64,000 nucleotides of DNA from Nocardioides conyzicola (GTDB lineage: Bacteria > Actinomycetota > Actinomycetes > Propionibacteriales > Nocardioidaceae). Both the position numbers and the translations under genes were made by a program. Numbering within the stretch: the stretch's first letter is position 1; each line of letters begins with the position of its first letter. Below, piece after piece: positions 55,374 through 63,683 of the stretch. The stretch covers positions 124,001 to 188,000 of the forward strand of contig NZ_BAABKM010000005.1 of the NCBI RefSeq assembly GCF_039543825.1, read 5' to 3'. Under the pieces are notes generated by a model. That model searched no databases. It was not told where the DNA came from and saw only the letters and a list, made by a program, of their open reading frames with translations.

Positions 55374-55796
55374 TCACCCGGCGCGAGCGCCTACCAGGCG
55401 GTGCAGCGCGGTCAGCCCCTCGGGGCTGCCTGGCCAGTGCCGGTCCAGGGCAGCGGGACCGGCCACCCGGGCCACGGAACGCAGCACCAGGACGATCACG
55501 ATCGCGTCATCCGCGTACCCGATGACCGGCAGGAAGTCCGGGACCACGTCGACCGGCAGCAGCAGGTAGCCGAGCAGGAGCCACAGCCGCCAGCGCACGC
55601 CCCGAGGCAACGCGTCGTCCGCGGCCAGCCGGCGCACCAGGCGCACCACGTCGGGGACGAGGCGCAACGCGTCCTGCCAGCCGAGCCGGTCCTGAGCACG
55701 ACGCGCGACCACCGCCAGCGCGACGACCAGGACCAACCACATCACCAGCAACCCGCTCGCGATCGCGAGCAGCACCTGCCACCAGGGAAACGACAC
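55374..55796 (-). CDS. DUF1232 (YkvA-type) membrane protein
   Basis: 140 residues. Helix 1 (about 6-30), then the DUF1232 core WRLWLLLGYLLLPVDVVPDFLPVIGYADDAIVIVLVL with the conserved P-x-D-x-x-P-D. Function of the family is unknown. GTG 55796. Six bases from the next gene upstream, so it may be co-transcribed with the Ddn-like gene. Confidence 0.82.
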   Translation of the reverse strand: MSFPWWQVLLAIASGLLVMWLVLVVALAVVARRAQDRLGWQDALRLVPDVVRLVRRLAADDALPRGVRWRLWLLLGYLLLPVDVVPDFLPVIGYADDAIVIVLVLRSVARVAGPAALDRHWPGSPEGLTALHRLVGARAG

Positions 55797-55802
55797 CAGC
55801 GG

Positions 55803-56207
55803 TCAGCGACGCGTGAGCGCGAGGACCGGGATCACCCGGTCGGTCTTCTTCTCGTAGTCGGCGAAGCCGGGGTAGAGAGCGGCCTGCTGGGCGTACTTCT
55901 CGTCGCGCTCGGCGCGCGGAAGCTCCTCCGCGCGTACGTCGAGGGTGTCGTCGCCGACCTCGATGGTGGCGTCGGGGTTGGCCTTGAGGTTGTGGTACCA
56001 GTCCGGGTTGTCGGGCGCGCCCGCCTTCGAGGCGAAGACCAGGAACCGGTCGCCGTCGGGGAGGTACATCATCGGGCTGACGCGGGTCTGGCCGCTCTTG
56101 GCACCGACGGAGTGGAGGAGGAGCAGCGGGGCGCCCTCGAAGTTGCCACCGACCTTCCCGTGGTGGGCGCGGAACTCGGCGATCACCCGGTCATTGAAGT
56201 CCGACAT
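55803..56207 (-). CDS. Deazaflavin (F420)-dependent nitroreductase-family protein (Ddn-like)
   Basis: 134 residues. The Ddn/FDOR-B pattern: LLLLHSVGAKSGQTRVSPMMYLPDGDRFLVFASKAGAPDNPDWYHNLKANPDATIEVG, including the G-x-K-[ST]-G segment and N-P-x-W-Y-x-N-L-x-A-N-P that bind F420. The known relative activates nitroimidazoles and reduces quinones. Physiological substrate here unknown. Confidence 0.88.
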   Translation of the reverse strand: MSDFNDRVIAEFRAHHGKVGGNFEGAPLLLLHSVGAKSGQTRVSPMMYLPDGDRFLVFASKAGAPDNPDWYHNLKANPDATIEVGDDTLDVRAEELPRAERDEKYAQQAALYPGFADYEKKTDRVIPVLALTRR

Positions 56208-56214
56208 GCCGCCA

Positions 56215-57585
56215 TCATGCCCGGGTGCGCCCCGACAGCGCGATGGTCGCCGCGCCGAGGAGGCTCAGCGCCGCCGCGACGAGGACGGCGACGTTCCAGC
56301 CCTCGAGCAGGTCGGCGCCCGCGTGCGTCGCCACGACGACGAAGAGCGTGATCCCGCAGGCCGCACCGAGGTAGCGCGCCGTGTTGTTGGCGCCGCTGCC
56401 CATCGCCGCCCGGTCCGGCGGCACGCTGGCCACGGCCTCCCGGCCCAGCAGGGCGTTGAGCACACCGGTCGCGAGGCCGGCGACGAACATCGGCACGGCC
56501 AGGCGCCAGACGCTCGAGGATGCGTCGAGCCCGTAGCCCGTCAGCTGCCCGGCCGCCACCACGACGAGCAGCGCGGCGATCGGCCGCGGGCCCTCGAGCG
56601 GGTGGCGCAGGTGCCGGATGAGGTACGACGTGACCACGCTGGTGCCCGACCAGGCGACGACCAGCAGGCTGGCGGTCCAGAGGCTCGCGCCGAGGCCGAG
56701 CTGGGCGACGGTCGGCACGAACGACGACATGCCGATGATGCCGAGACCGAGCGTGAGGGAACCGAGGGTCGCGGCGCGGAAGCGCGGTCCACGCAACAGC
56801 TCCGGGTCGACCAGCGGCTGCGGCACCCGGCGCTCGGTGAGCCCGAAGCCGACGGCCGCGACCACGGCGAGCGCGGCGAGCACGACCGTCGGGGCGTCGA
56901 CCCCGTTGCGGCCCTGCGTGAGCGCGGAGACCAGCAGCGTCATGGCGGCGACCAGCAGCACCAGGCCGGGCACGTCGATGCCGCGCGCCCGGGCGGCCGA
57001 CGACTCCCCGATCCGCGCCAGCGTGGGCACCAGGAGGAGCAGCGCGACCACGCCGACCACGGCGTACGTCTCCCGCCAGCCGGTCCCGAAGTCGAGCGCG
57101 GCCGAGAGGATCGCGCCGGCCGTGATGCCGAGACCGACGCTGGCGCCCCAGATGGAGGTGACGTGGACGCGCGCCGGGCCGGGTGCGAAGTCGTGGGCGA
57201 GCACGGCCAGCCCGCAGGCGAGCACCGCCGCTCCCCCGACGCCCTCGAGCACCCGGGCCGCGACGAACAGCACCGGCTCCTGCGCGGCGGCACAGACCAG
57301 CGCGCCGACCCCCATCGCGCCGAGGCCCGCGGCGTACACCCGCCGCCGGCCGTAGGCGTCGCCGAGCACGCCCGCCGCGAGCAGCGCGGCCGCAAGGCCG
57401 ACCGACATCGAGCTGAGGATCCAGGCGCGCGCGACCGGGCCGGCGCCCAGGTCGGCGGCGGTGCGCGGGATCGTCGCCATCGGCGTCACGTAGGTGACCA
57501 GCACGAGGGCGGTCCCCAGCGCGATCGGCAGCAGGGACCGGGTCGCGACCCTCGAGGCAGCAGAGTGTTTGACATTCAAACTCAC
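56215..57585 (-). CDS. Multidrug-type MFS transporter (DHA2-like)
   Basis: 456 residues from GTG 57585. The choice rests on TAGCGT seven bases upstream; a GTG at 57594 lies inside that -10. About fourteen hydrophobic segments; GVLGDAYGRRRVYAAG is the loop 2-3 MFS motif and RVLEGVGGAAVLACGLAVL is the antiporter motif C region. A proton-driven drug or metabolite exporter is likely. Divergent from an HxlR-family regulator that probably controls it. Confidence 0.83.
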   Translation of the reverse strand: MSLNVKHSAASRVATRSLLPIALGTALVLVTYVTPMATIPRTAADLGAGPVARAWILSSMSVGLAAALLAAGVLGDAYGRRRVYAAGLGAMGVGALVCAAAQEPVLFVAARVLEGVGGAAVLACGLAVLAHDFAPGPARVHVTSIWGASVGLGITAGAILSAALDFGTGWRETYAVVGVVALLLLVPTLARIGESSAARARGIDVPGLVLLVAAMTLLVSALTQGRNGVDAPTVVLAALAVVAAVGFGLTERRVPQPLVDPELLRGPRFRAATLGSLTLGLGIIGMSSFVPTVAQLGLGASLWTASLLVVAWSGTSVVTSYLIRHLRHPLEGPRPIAALLVVVAAGQLTGYGLDASSSVWRLAVPMFVAGLATGVLNALLGREAVASVPPDRAAMGSGANNTARYLGAACGITLFVVVATHAGADLLEGWNVAVLVAAALSLLGAATIALSGRTRA

Positions 57586-57603
57586 TGAAGGCACGCTACC
57601 GGC
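57567..57603. promoter_or_regulatory. Overlapping divergent promoters and operator, MFS/HxlR
   Basis: Plus strand: TTGACA (57569-57574), 17 bases, CACGCT (57592-57597), six bases, ATG 57604. Minus strand: TAGCGT (57598 to 57593), seven bases, GTG 57585. The palindrome GTTTGA-CAT-TCAAAC (57567-57581) covers the plus-strand -35 and the first codons of the MFS gene. This suggests one regulator silencing both genes. Confidence 0.7.
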
Positions 57604-57978
57604 ATGACGACTGTTCCGCTAGCCGAGCTCCCCGGGAGGCCCTGCCCGATCGCGGCGTCGCTCGAGCTGGTCGGCGAGCGCTGGGCCCTGCTGGTGGTGC
57701 GCGAGATCGTGCTGGGCAGCACCCGCTTCGGCGACATCGTGCGCGGCACCGGCGCACCCCGCGACCGGATCGCCGCCCGGCTGAAGACCCTGGAGGCCGC
57801 CGGCGTCATCGGACGTACGGCGTACCAGCAGCGGCCCGAGCGCTTCGACTACCACCTGACCGAGTCCGGGCGAGACCTGGTGTCGGTGCTCGATGCTCTG
57901 CTGGCCTGGGGCGACAAGCACGCGGTCGCCCCCGACGATCCCCGACGGCTCGAGCGATACCGGAGGCTCACCCCATGA
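57604..57978 (+). CDS. HxlR-family transcriptional regulator
   Basis: 124 residues. Winged helix of the HxlR type: CPIAASLELVGERWALLVVREIVLGSTRFGDIVRGTGAPRDRIAARLKTLEAAGVIGR, with the N-terminal Cys (residue 14) that senses electrophiles or oxidants in some relatives. It overlaps the thioesterase start as ATGA. Likely autoregulatory and controlling the divergent exporter. Confidence 0.9.
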   Translation: MTTVPLAELPGRPCPIAASLELVGERWALLVVREIVLGSTRFGDIVRGTGAPRDRIAARLKTLEAAGVIGRTAYQQRPERFDYHLTESGRDLVSVLDALLAWGDKHAVAPDDPRRLERYRRLTP

Positions 57979-58469
57979 GCGAGCGCACCCGCACCATCAC
58001 CTGGGAGGACCCGGGCCCGGGCACCCTGCAGGGGCTGTCGATGCCCGGCATCGACTACATGCAGGCGGTAATGAAGGGCGAGCTGCCGGCCCCGCCGATC
58101 GCGGCGACCATGCAGTTCGACCTGGTCGAGGCCGAGGTCGGCCGCGCCGTCTTCACCTGCACGCCGGACGGGTCGGTCTACAACCCGATCGGCGCCGTGC
58201 ACGGCGGGCTGGTCTGCACGCTCCTCGACTCCGCAGCGGGCTGCGCCCTCCACACGACGCTGCCCCAGGGCAAGGGCTACACGTCGGTCGAGATCAAGGT
58301 CAGCTACCTCAAGGCGGTGCGCGCCGGCAGCGGGCTGCTGACGGCCACCGGCACGGTCGTGAAGTCCGGCTCCCGCGTCGGCTTCACCGAGGCGACCGTG
58401 ACCGACGGCTCGGGCGCGCTGGTGGCGACCGCCAGCAGCACGCTGCTGATCTTCGACCTGCCGGGCTAG
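57975..58469 (+). CDS. PaaI-family acyl-CoA thioesterase
   Basis: 164 residues. A hot-dog domain with YNPIGAVHGGLVCTLLDSAAGCAL, the HGG segment and catalytic Asp of PaaI-type thioesterases, and EIKVSYLKAV. Cleaves acyl- or aryl-CoA thioesters. Co-translated with the HxlR gene. Confidence 0.88.
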   Translation: MSERTRTITWEDPGPGTLQGLSMPGIDYMQAVMKGELPAPPIAATMQFDLVEAEVGRAVFTCTPDGSVYNPIGAVHGGLVCTLLDSAAGCALHTTLPQGKGYTSVEIKVSYLKAVRAGSGLLTATGTVVKSGSRVGFTEATVTDGSGALVATASSTLLIFDLPG

Positions 58470-59563
58470 ACGACCTCGAGGTCCAGCCAGTCGGCGAGGG
58501 ATGCGATCTCGGCGCGGACGGCCTCGGCCACCTCGTCGTCGAAGGGCTCGTCCTCGTGGACGGCGTGCACGACCAGCGCCCCCTCGGCGCGGTCGGCGGC
58601 GGCGTCGAGCTTGCCGACCAGCCGGTCGCCGTACAGGATCGGCAGCGCGTAGTAGCCCCAGCGACGCTTCGCGGCCGGCTTGTACATCTCCAGCAGGTAG
58701 TCGAACTCGAAGATCTCGGTCAGCCGCTTGCGGTCCTGCACCAGCCGGTCGAACGGCGAGAGCAGCGCGGCGCGGCCGGCGTACGGCACGTCGAGGAGGC
58801 TGGGCTCGACCCGCCAGCTGCCGCGGACGCCCTCGACGACGGCGGGCTCCCCGGCCTCGCCGACCCCATGCTGCTCCCCCGGCGACGACGCCGCCTTCGC
58901 CCGGGCGATGCCGAGCGCGGCCAGCCGCCGCTGGTCGATGATCCGGCGAGCCTCGTCGACGTCGGGCACCGGGTCGTCGGGATAGATCCGCTCGGCCAGG
59001 TCCCACAGCTGCTCGCGACCCTGGCGCCCCGCGGTCGCGACCTCGCCGCGAGCGACCATGAGCTGGAGCAGCATCCGGACGTTGCGGTCGTTGTTCCAGC
59101 CCGACGACTGCCACGGCACCTCGCAGCTGTCGGGCAGCTCGCTGGTCGGCAGCGGACCGTCGCTGCGCAGCCGCTCGAGCAGGTCACGGCGGCAGCCGTC
59201 GTTGGCGGCGACCCACTCCGCCCGGGACACCTGCCAGTCCGTGAGCTCACCGGTGCCCGGCCACTGCGCCATCTCCGCCCGGAAGAGTGCCATGTCCTCG
59301 GCGGACCGGATGAAGCCCTGGTGCTCGATCACGACCTGCTCGTCGATCGCGTCGCGCAGCGCACCCACGTCGTACGACGGTCCGAGGCGGCTCCACAGCA
59401 CCAGGTCGGCGCTCGGGGCGACCGCGCTGGTCGGCTCGGCCTGCAGCACCATCAGGTGGCGTACGACGTCGAGCAGCCCAGTCGGCCGGGGCGTCGTCAG
59501 CAGCTGCGCCCGCACCGCGATCCGCCGCGCGTCGGCGCGGGTGAGGTGGTGCGGCTCGGACAA
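58466..59563 (-). CDS. HTH_42/YcaQ-AlkZ-like winged-helix protein
   Basis: 365 residues. TTG 59563 is the start: AAGGAG ends seven bases upstream. The pattern of this family is seen in LLDVPYAGRAALLSPFDRLVQDRKRLTEIFEFDYLLEMYKPAAKRRWGYYALPILYGDRLVGKLD. AlkZ/YcaQ glycosylases carry Q-x-Q or Q-x-D after the first helix; here the matching segment reads LQAEPTSAV, so Q-A-E. Whether it is a DNA glycosylase for crosslinks is open. The stop overlaps the PaaI gene. Confidence 0.75.
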   Translation of the reverse strand: MSEPHHLTRADARRIAVRAQLLTTPRPTGLLDVVRHLMVLQAEPTSAVAPSADLVLWSRLGPSYDVGALRDAIDEQVVIEHQGFIRSAEDMALFRAEMAQWPGTGELTDWQVSRAEWVAANDGCRRDLLERLRSDGPLPTSELPDSCEVPWQSSGWNNDRNVRMLLQLMVARGEVATAGRQGREQLWDLAERIYPDDPVPDVDEARRIIDQRRLAALGIARAKAASSPGEQHGVGEAGEPAVVEGVRGSWRVEPSLLDVPYAGRAALLSPFDRLVQDRKRLTEIFEFDYLLEMYKPAAKRRWGYYALPILYGDRLVGKLDAAADRAEGALVVHAVHEDEPFDDEVAEAVRAEIASLADWLDLEVV

Positions 59564-59567
59564 CGAC

Positions 59568-60446
59568 CTACTCCTTGACGCCCGGTCCCTCGGTGCCGGG
59601 GCGCCGCGGTCGGATCAGGCCCTCCTGCGCGGCCGTGACGACGAGCGTGCCGTCGGCCGTGAAGATCCGGCCGAACGCCAGGCCGCGGGCTCCCTGCGCC
59701 GACGGCGACCACTGGTCGTAGAGCCACCAGTCGTCGGCCCGGAAGGGACGGTGGAACCACAGCGTGTGGTCGAGCGAGGCCATCTGCGTCTTCGACGGGT
59801 TGACGTCGTGCACCGACAGCGTCGAGCCGAGGAGGCTGACGTCGCTGGCGTAGGTGAACGCGGCGACGTGGATGGCCGGGTCGTCCGGGAGGCCCTCCCG
59901 GAGCCGGATCCACATCCGGGCCTGCGACACGTGGCCGTCGTCGGGCTCGAGCCCGAAGCGGGTGTTGCCGAGCCAGCGCACGTCGAGCGCGCCCCACTCC
60001 TTGCCCAGCGCGTCGGCCTCGTCGTTGCCGCCGCGGCGCATCACGTCGACCAGGTCGAAGCCGGTCTCGGGCGCACCGACCTCCGGCATCACGTCCTGGT
60101 GCTCGTAGCCCTCCTCGGGCACCTGGAAGTTGAGGGTCTGGTAGTAGATCGGCCGCCCGTGCTGACGGGCGACGACGCGACGGGTCATGAACGACCGGCC
60201 GTCGCGGATGCGCTCGACGTCGTACACGATCGGGACCGCGTAGTCGCCGCCGCGCAGGAAGTAGGAGTGCAGCGAGTGCACCGCGAAGTCGGTGGGGACC
60301 GTGCGGATGCCGGCCATCAGCGCCTGGGCGGCCACCTGGCCGCCGTACACGCGAGCACGCGCGGACTCCGGCTGCTTCCCGCGGAACAGGTCGCCGTCGA
60401 GCCGCTCCAGGTCGAGCAGGTCGACGAGCTCCTCGGTGGGGTTCAC
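59568..60446 (-). CDS. Acyl-CoA thioesterase II (TesB), second copy
   Basis: 292 residues. A double hot-dog TesB fold: LFRGKQPESARARVYGGQVAAQALMAG, HSLHSYFLRGGDYAVPIVYDVERIRDGRSFMTRRVVARQHG, and near the C-terminus SLDHTLWFHRPFRADDWWLYDQ. GTG 60446 overlaps the upstream copy's stop as GTGA and has AAGGAGG upstream. Releases free fatty acids from medium and long acyl-CoA. Confidence 0.92.
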   Translation of the reverse strand: MNPTEELVDLLDLERLDGDLFRGKQPESARARVYGGQVAAQALMAGIRTVPTDFAVHSLHSYFLRGGDYAVPIVYDVERIRDGRSFMTRRVVARQHGRPIYYQTLNFQVPEEGYEHQDVMPEVGAPETGFDLVDVMRRGGNDEADALGKEWGALDVRWLGNTRFGLEPDDGHVSQARMWIRLREGLPDDPAIHVAAFTYASDVSLLGSTLSVHDVNPSKTQMASLDHTLWFHRPFRADDWWLYDQWSPSAQGARGLAFGRIFTADGTLVVTAAQEGLIRPRRPGTEGPGVKE

Positions 60447-61300
60447 CGGCCACCCTCCTTGCGCGGGCGGAGCACCGCTTCCTGTGCCACCGAGGCGACG
60501 AGGTGGCCCTCCTGGGTGAAGACGCGGGCGAGGACGAGGCCGCGACCACCGGATGCGGACGGCGAGACCTGGTCGTAGAGCCACCACTCGTCGGCGCGGA
60601 ACGGGCGGTGGAACCACACCGCGTGGTCGAGCGAGGCCACGAAGGCGTCGCCCTTGCCGAAGCTGATGCCGTGCGGGGCCATCGCAGCACCGATCAGCGT
60701 CATGTCGGAGAGGTAGGTGAACGCCGCGCGGTGGAAGGACTGCTCGTCGGGCAGCGGCGAGGACACCCGCAGCCAGACGCGCTGCCGACCGGGGTGCGCG
60801 GGGTCGTCGTCGAGGCCGCCGGACGACGAGCCGACGAAGCGGATGTCGGCGACGTTCCACTGGTCGGCGTGCAGCTCCTCCTGGGCCTTGCGGCTCACCG
60901 GGCGGACCGACGGGTCGTCCGGACCGGGTACGTCGGGCATCGACTCCTCGTGCTCGAAGCCCGGCTCCTCCAGGTGGAAGTTGACCGTCTGGGCGTAGAT
61001 CGGGCGCCCGTGCTGCTGCGCGATCACCCGCCGGGTGACGAACGACCGACCGTCGCGCAGGTTCTCGACGTCGTAGACGGTCGGCGTGCTCGGGTCGCCC
61101 GGCTGCAGGAAGTAGGAGTGCAGCGAGTGGGCGACGAACCGGTCCTCGACGGTCCGGGTGGCTGCGACCAGCGATTGGGCGGCGACCTGTCCGCCGAAGA
61201 CCATCGGCCGGCTGGTCGGCATCTGGGCGCCGCGGAAGAGGTCGTCGTCGATCCGCTCGAGGTCGAGCAGCTCGAGCAGCTCGTCGGCGTCACGAGGCAT
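60443..61300 (-). CDS. Acyl-CoA thioesterase II (TesB), first copy
   Basis: 285 residues, the same motifs as the second copy (LFRGAQMPTSRPMVFGGQVAAQSLVAA, HSLHSYFLQPGDPSTPTVYDVE, SLDHAVWFHRPFRADEWWLYDQ). The two are tandem paralogues that have diverged noticeably in the central part. TGATG joins it to the PAC2 gene. Different chain-length preference between the two is a plausible reason for the duplication. Confidence 0.92.
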   Translation of the reverse strand: MPRDADELLELLDLERIDDDLFRGAQMPTSRPMVFGGQVAAQSLVAATRTVEDRFVAHSLHSYFLQPGDPSTPTVYDVENLRDGRSFVTRRVIAQQHGRPIYAQTVNFHLEEPGFEHEESMPDVPGPDDPSVRPVSRKAQEELHADQWNVADIRFVGSSSGGLDDDPAHPGRQRVWLRVSSPLPDEQSFHRAAFTYLSDMTLIGAAMAPHGISFGKGDAFVASLDHAVWFHRPFRADEWWLYDQVSPSASGGRGLVLARVFTQEGHLVASVAQEAVLRPRKEGGR

Positions 61301-62259
61301 CAGCCACGCTCCTGGTCGGCGCCGCCCTGCGGGTCCTCGGGTCCGTCGAGGCCGGCGAGGAACTGCTCGAACTGCCGGCCGATCTCCTCACCGGTCGGCA
61401 TCGGCTCGTCGGGGGCGAGCAGGCTCGACCCCTCCTCCTCGGCGCGCTCGAACGCGTCGTACTGGCGCTCGAGGGCGGCCACCACCTCGGCGACCTCCTC
61501 GTTGGCGGTCAGGTAGCCGGCGATCTCGGCCTCCTTGTCCTCGGCCTCGGCCCGCACGCCGGACAGGTCGATGGTGAGCCGGCCGGCGATCTCGACCTGC
61601 TCCAGCAGCACGGCGGCCGCGAGCGGGTAGTCCATCTGCGCCAGGTAGTGGGGCACGTGCGCGACGAAGCCCATCGCCTCGTGACCCCACTCGCCGAGCC
61701 GGATCTCCAGGAGGGCCTGGGCGCTGCTGGGGATGCGGAGCTCGCCGCGCCACGGGCTGACCGAGGTCAGCAGCGCCGGGTCGTTGGCGTGCGGGGTGAG
61801 CGCGATCGGCCGGGTGTGCGGGACCGCCATCGGGACCGAGCCGATCCCGATGACCCGGGTCACGCCGAGCTGCTCGACGACCTCGCGGACCGCGCGGCAG
61901 AAGGCCTCCCACCGGTTGTCGGGCTCCGGTCCGCTGAGCAGCAGGTACGGCGTGCCGCCGGTGTCGCGGAGCAGCCGGACGACCAGCCGCGGCGCGTCGT
62001 ACGCCGCGTAGTGGTCGCGCACGAAGGTCATCGGGGGACGCCGCGCCCGGTAGTCGTGGAGCTGGTCGACGTCGAACGTCGCCACGACCGGACCGTCCGA
62101 GAGGTCGGTCAGGTGCTGGGCGGCCCGGGCCGCCGCGTTGCCCGCGTCGAGGAACCCGTCGAGCACCAGGATCATCGTGAGGTCGGCGCCGTCCTCCCGC
62201 ACCGCGTCCAGCTCCGGCACGTCGTCGATGATGTGCACCAGGCGTTCGCGCTTGCTCAC
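61300..62259 (-). CDS. PAC2-family protein
   Basis: 319 residues. The PAC2 fold: MILVLDGFLDAGNAAARAAQHL, VATFDVDQLHDYRARRPPM, GIGSVPMAVPHTRPIALTPHANDPALL, and WGHEAMGFVAHVPHYLAQMDYPLAAA. The family is related to proteasome-assembly chaperone 2; its actinobacterial role is unknown. The C-terminal 60 residues are acidic and helical. GTG 62259 is first in a PAC2-TesB-TesB-HTH_42 operon with overlapping starts. Confidence 0.87.
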   Translation of the reverse strand: MSKRERLVHIIDDVPELDAVREDGADLTMILVLDGFLDAGNAAARAAQHLTDLSDGPVVATFDVDQLHDYRARRPPMTFVRDHYAAYDAPRLVVRLLRDTGGTPYLLLSGPEPDNRWEAFCRAVREVVEQLGVTRVIGIGSVPMAVPHTRPIALTPHANDPALLTSVSPWRGELRIPSSAQALLEIRLGEWGHEAMGFVAHVPHYLAQMDYPLAAAVLLEQVEIAGRLTIDLSGVRAEAEDKEAEIAGYLTANEEVAEVVAALERQYDAFERAEEEGSSLLAPDEPMPTGEEIGRQFEQFLAGLDGPEDPQGGADQERG

Positions 62260-62394
62260 GGGGCTCCTTCTCCGGTCAGGGTCGACGACCCGGTGGCCGT
62301 TGCTCTCGCCTAACCGTAGTGGGCGGCCCCGTTGTTCCGCCGACGCGGCGTCCGGGGGTGTCGAGGACCACGTCCGGCGCCCGTCTGCCGCGTT

Positions 62395-62410
62395 GTTACC
62401 GTGGGGTAAC
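62395..62410. promoter_or_regulatory. Palindrome upstream of fadA
   Basis: GTTACC-GTGG-GGTAAC, 6-base arms, 46 bases before ATG 62456 and part of a 196-base non-coding region. It could be an operator for a fatty-acid regulator of the fadAB operon. GAGGAG is about 11 bases before the start codon. No KstR-type motif was found in this region. Confidence 0.5.
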
Positions 62411-62455
62411 CTTACGTCCTCCGCCCCCGCTCGACTCCTGAGGAGATCCCCAGAG

Positions 62456-63682
62456 ATGGCAACAGCTCGACAGCTGCGAGAGGTCGTCTTCGTCGACGGC
62501 GTCCGCACTCCCTTCGGCGTCGGCAAGGCCACCGGCCAGTACGCCGAGACCCGCGCCGACGACCTCGTCATCAAGTGCATCCGTGAGCTCATGCGGCGCA
62601 ACCCGTCGCTGCCGCCCGAGCGCGTGGACGAGGTGGCCGTGGCCGCCACCACGCAGATCGGCGACCAGGGCCTCACCATCGGCCGCACCGCCGCGCTGCT
62701 CGCCGGGCTGCCGCAGAGCGTGCCCGGCTTCGCGATCGACCGGATGTGCGCCGGCGCGATGACCGCCGTGACCACCACCGCCTCCGGGATCGCCTTCGGT
62801 GCGTACGACGTCGCCATCGCCGGCGGCGTCGAGCACATGGGCCGCCACCCGATGGGCGAGGGCGTCGACCCCAACCCGCGAATCCTCTCCGAGCGGATCG
62901 TCAACCCCGACGCGCTCGTGATGGGCAAGACCGCCGAGAACCTGCACGACCGCTACCCCACGATCACCAAGGAGCGCGTCGACGCCTACGCCGTCCGCTC
63001 CCAGGAGAAGACCGCCGCGGCGTACGACGCGGGCAAGATCCAGCCCGACCTGGTGCCCGTGGCCACGAAGTCGGCCGAGCTCGGCTGGGGCCTGGCCTCG
63101 ACCGACGAGCCGATGCGTCCCGGCACCACGATGGAGACGCTGGCCGCGCTGAAGACGCCGTTCCGCGCGCACGGCAAGGTGACCGCCGGCAACGCCGCGG
63201 GCATCAACGACGGCGCGACCGCATCGCTGCTCGCCGACGAGGAGACCGCCAGGGAGCTCGGCCTCCCGATCCGGATGCGGCTGGTGGCCTACTCCTACGT
63301 GGGCGTCGAGCCCGAGGTCATGGGCGCCGGCCCGATCCCGGCGACCGAGAAGGCCCTCAAGCAGGCCGGCCTCACGATCGACGACATCGGCGCGTTCGAG
63401 GTCAACGAGGCGTTCGCCGTGCAGGTGCTGGCGTTCCTCGAGCACTTCGGCATCGCCGACGACGACGCCCGGGTCAACCCCTACGGCGGCGCGATCGCGA
63501 TGGGCCACCCGCTCGCCTCGTCCGGCGTCCGGCTGATGACGCAGCTCGCCCGCTCCTTCGAGGAGCACCCCGAGGTCCGGTACGGCCTGACCACCATGTG
63601 CATCGGCATCGGCATGGGCGGCACCGTGATCTGGGAGAACCCGCACCACACCGCCAACACCGACGAGCAGAGCGGGGCCTGA
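62456..63682 (+). CDS. fadA: Acetyl-CoA acyltransferase FadA
   Basis: 408 residues. Catalytic Cys98 in DRMCAGAMT, His in VNEAFAVQV (N-E-A-F type) and in GGAIAMGHPLASSG, and Cys in TMCIGIGMGG. It is the thiolase of the trifunctional fatty acid oxidation complex in actinobacteria (Rv0859 type) and cleaves 3-oxoacyl-CoA. The stop is one base before the fadB start. Confidence 0.94.
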   Translation: MATARQLREVVFVDGVRTPFGVGKATGQYAETRADDLVIKCIRELMRRNPSLPPERVDEVAVAATTQIGDQGLTIGRTAALLAGLPQSVPGFAIDRMCAGAMTAVTTTASGIAFGAYDVAIAGGVEHMGRHPMGEGVDPNPRILSERIVNPDALVMGKTAENLHDRYPTITKERVDAYAVRSQEKTAAAYDAGKIQPDLVPVATKSAELGWGLASTDEPMRPGTTMETLAALKTPFRAHGKVTAGNAAGINDGATASLLADEETARELGLPIRMRLVAYSYVGVEPEVMGAGPIPATEKALKQAGLTIDDIGAFEVNEAFAVQVLAFLEHFGIADDDARVNPYGGAIAMGHPLASSGVRLMTQLARSFEEHPEVRYGLTTMCIGIGMGGTVIWENPHHTANTDEQSGA

Positions 63683-63683
63683 C

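Noticed and set aside
62260..62455. KstR-type operator upstream of fadA
   Set aside because: No AAC-NN-GTT core with the flanking T/A was found; only a different dyad.
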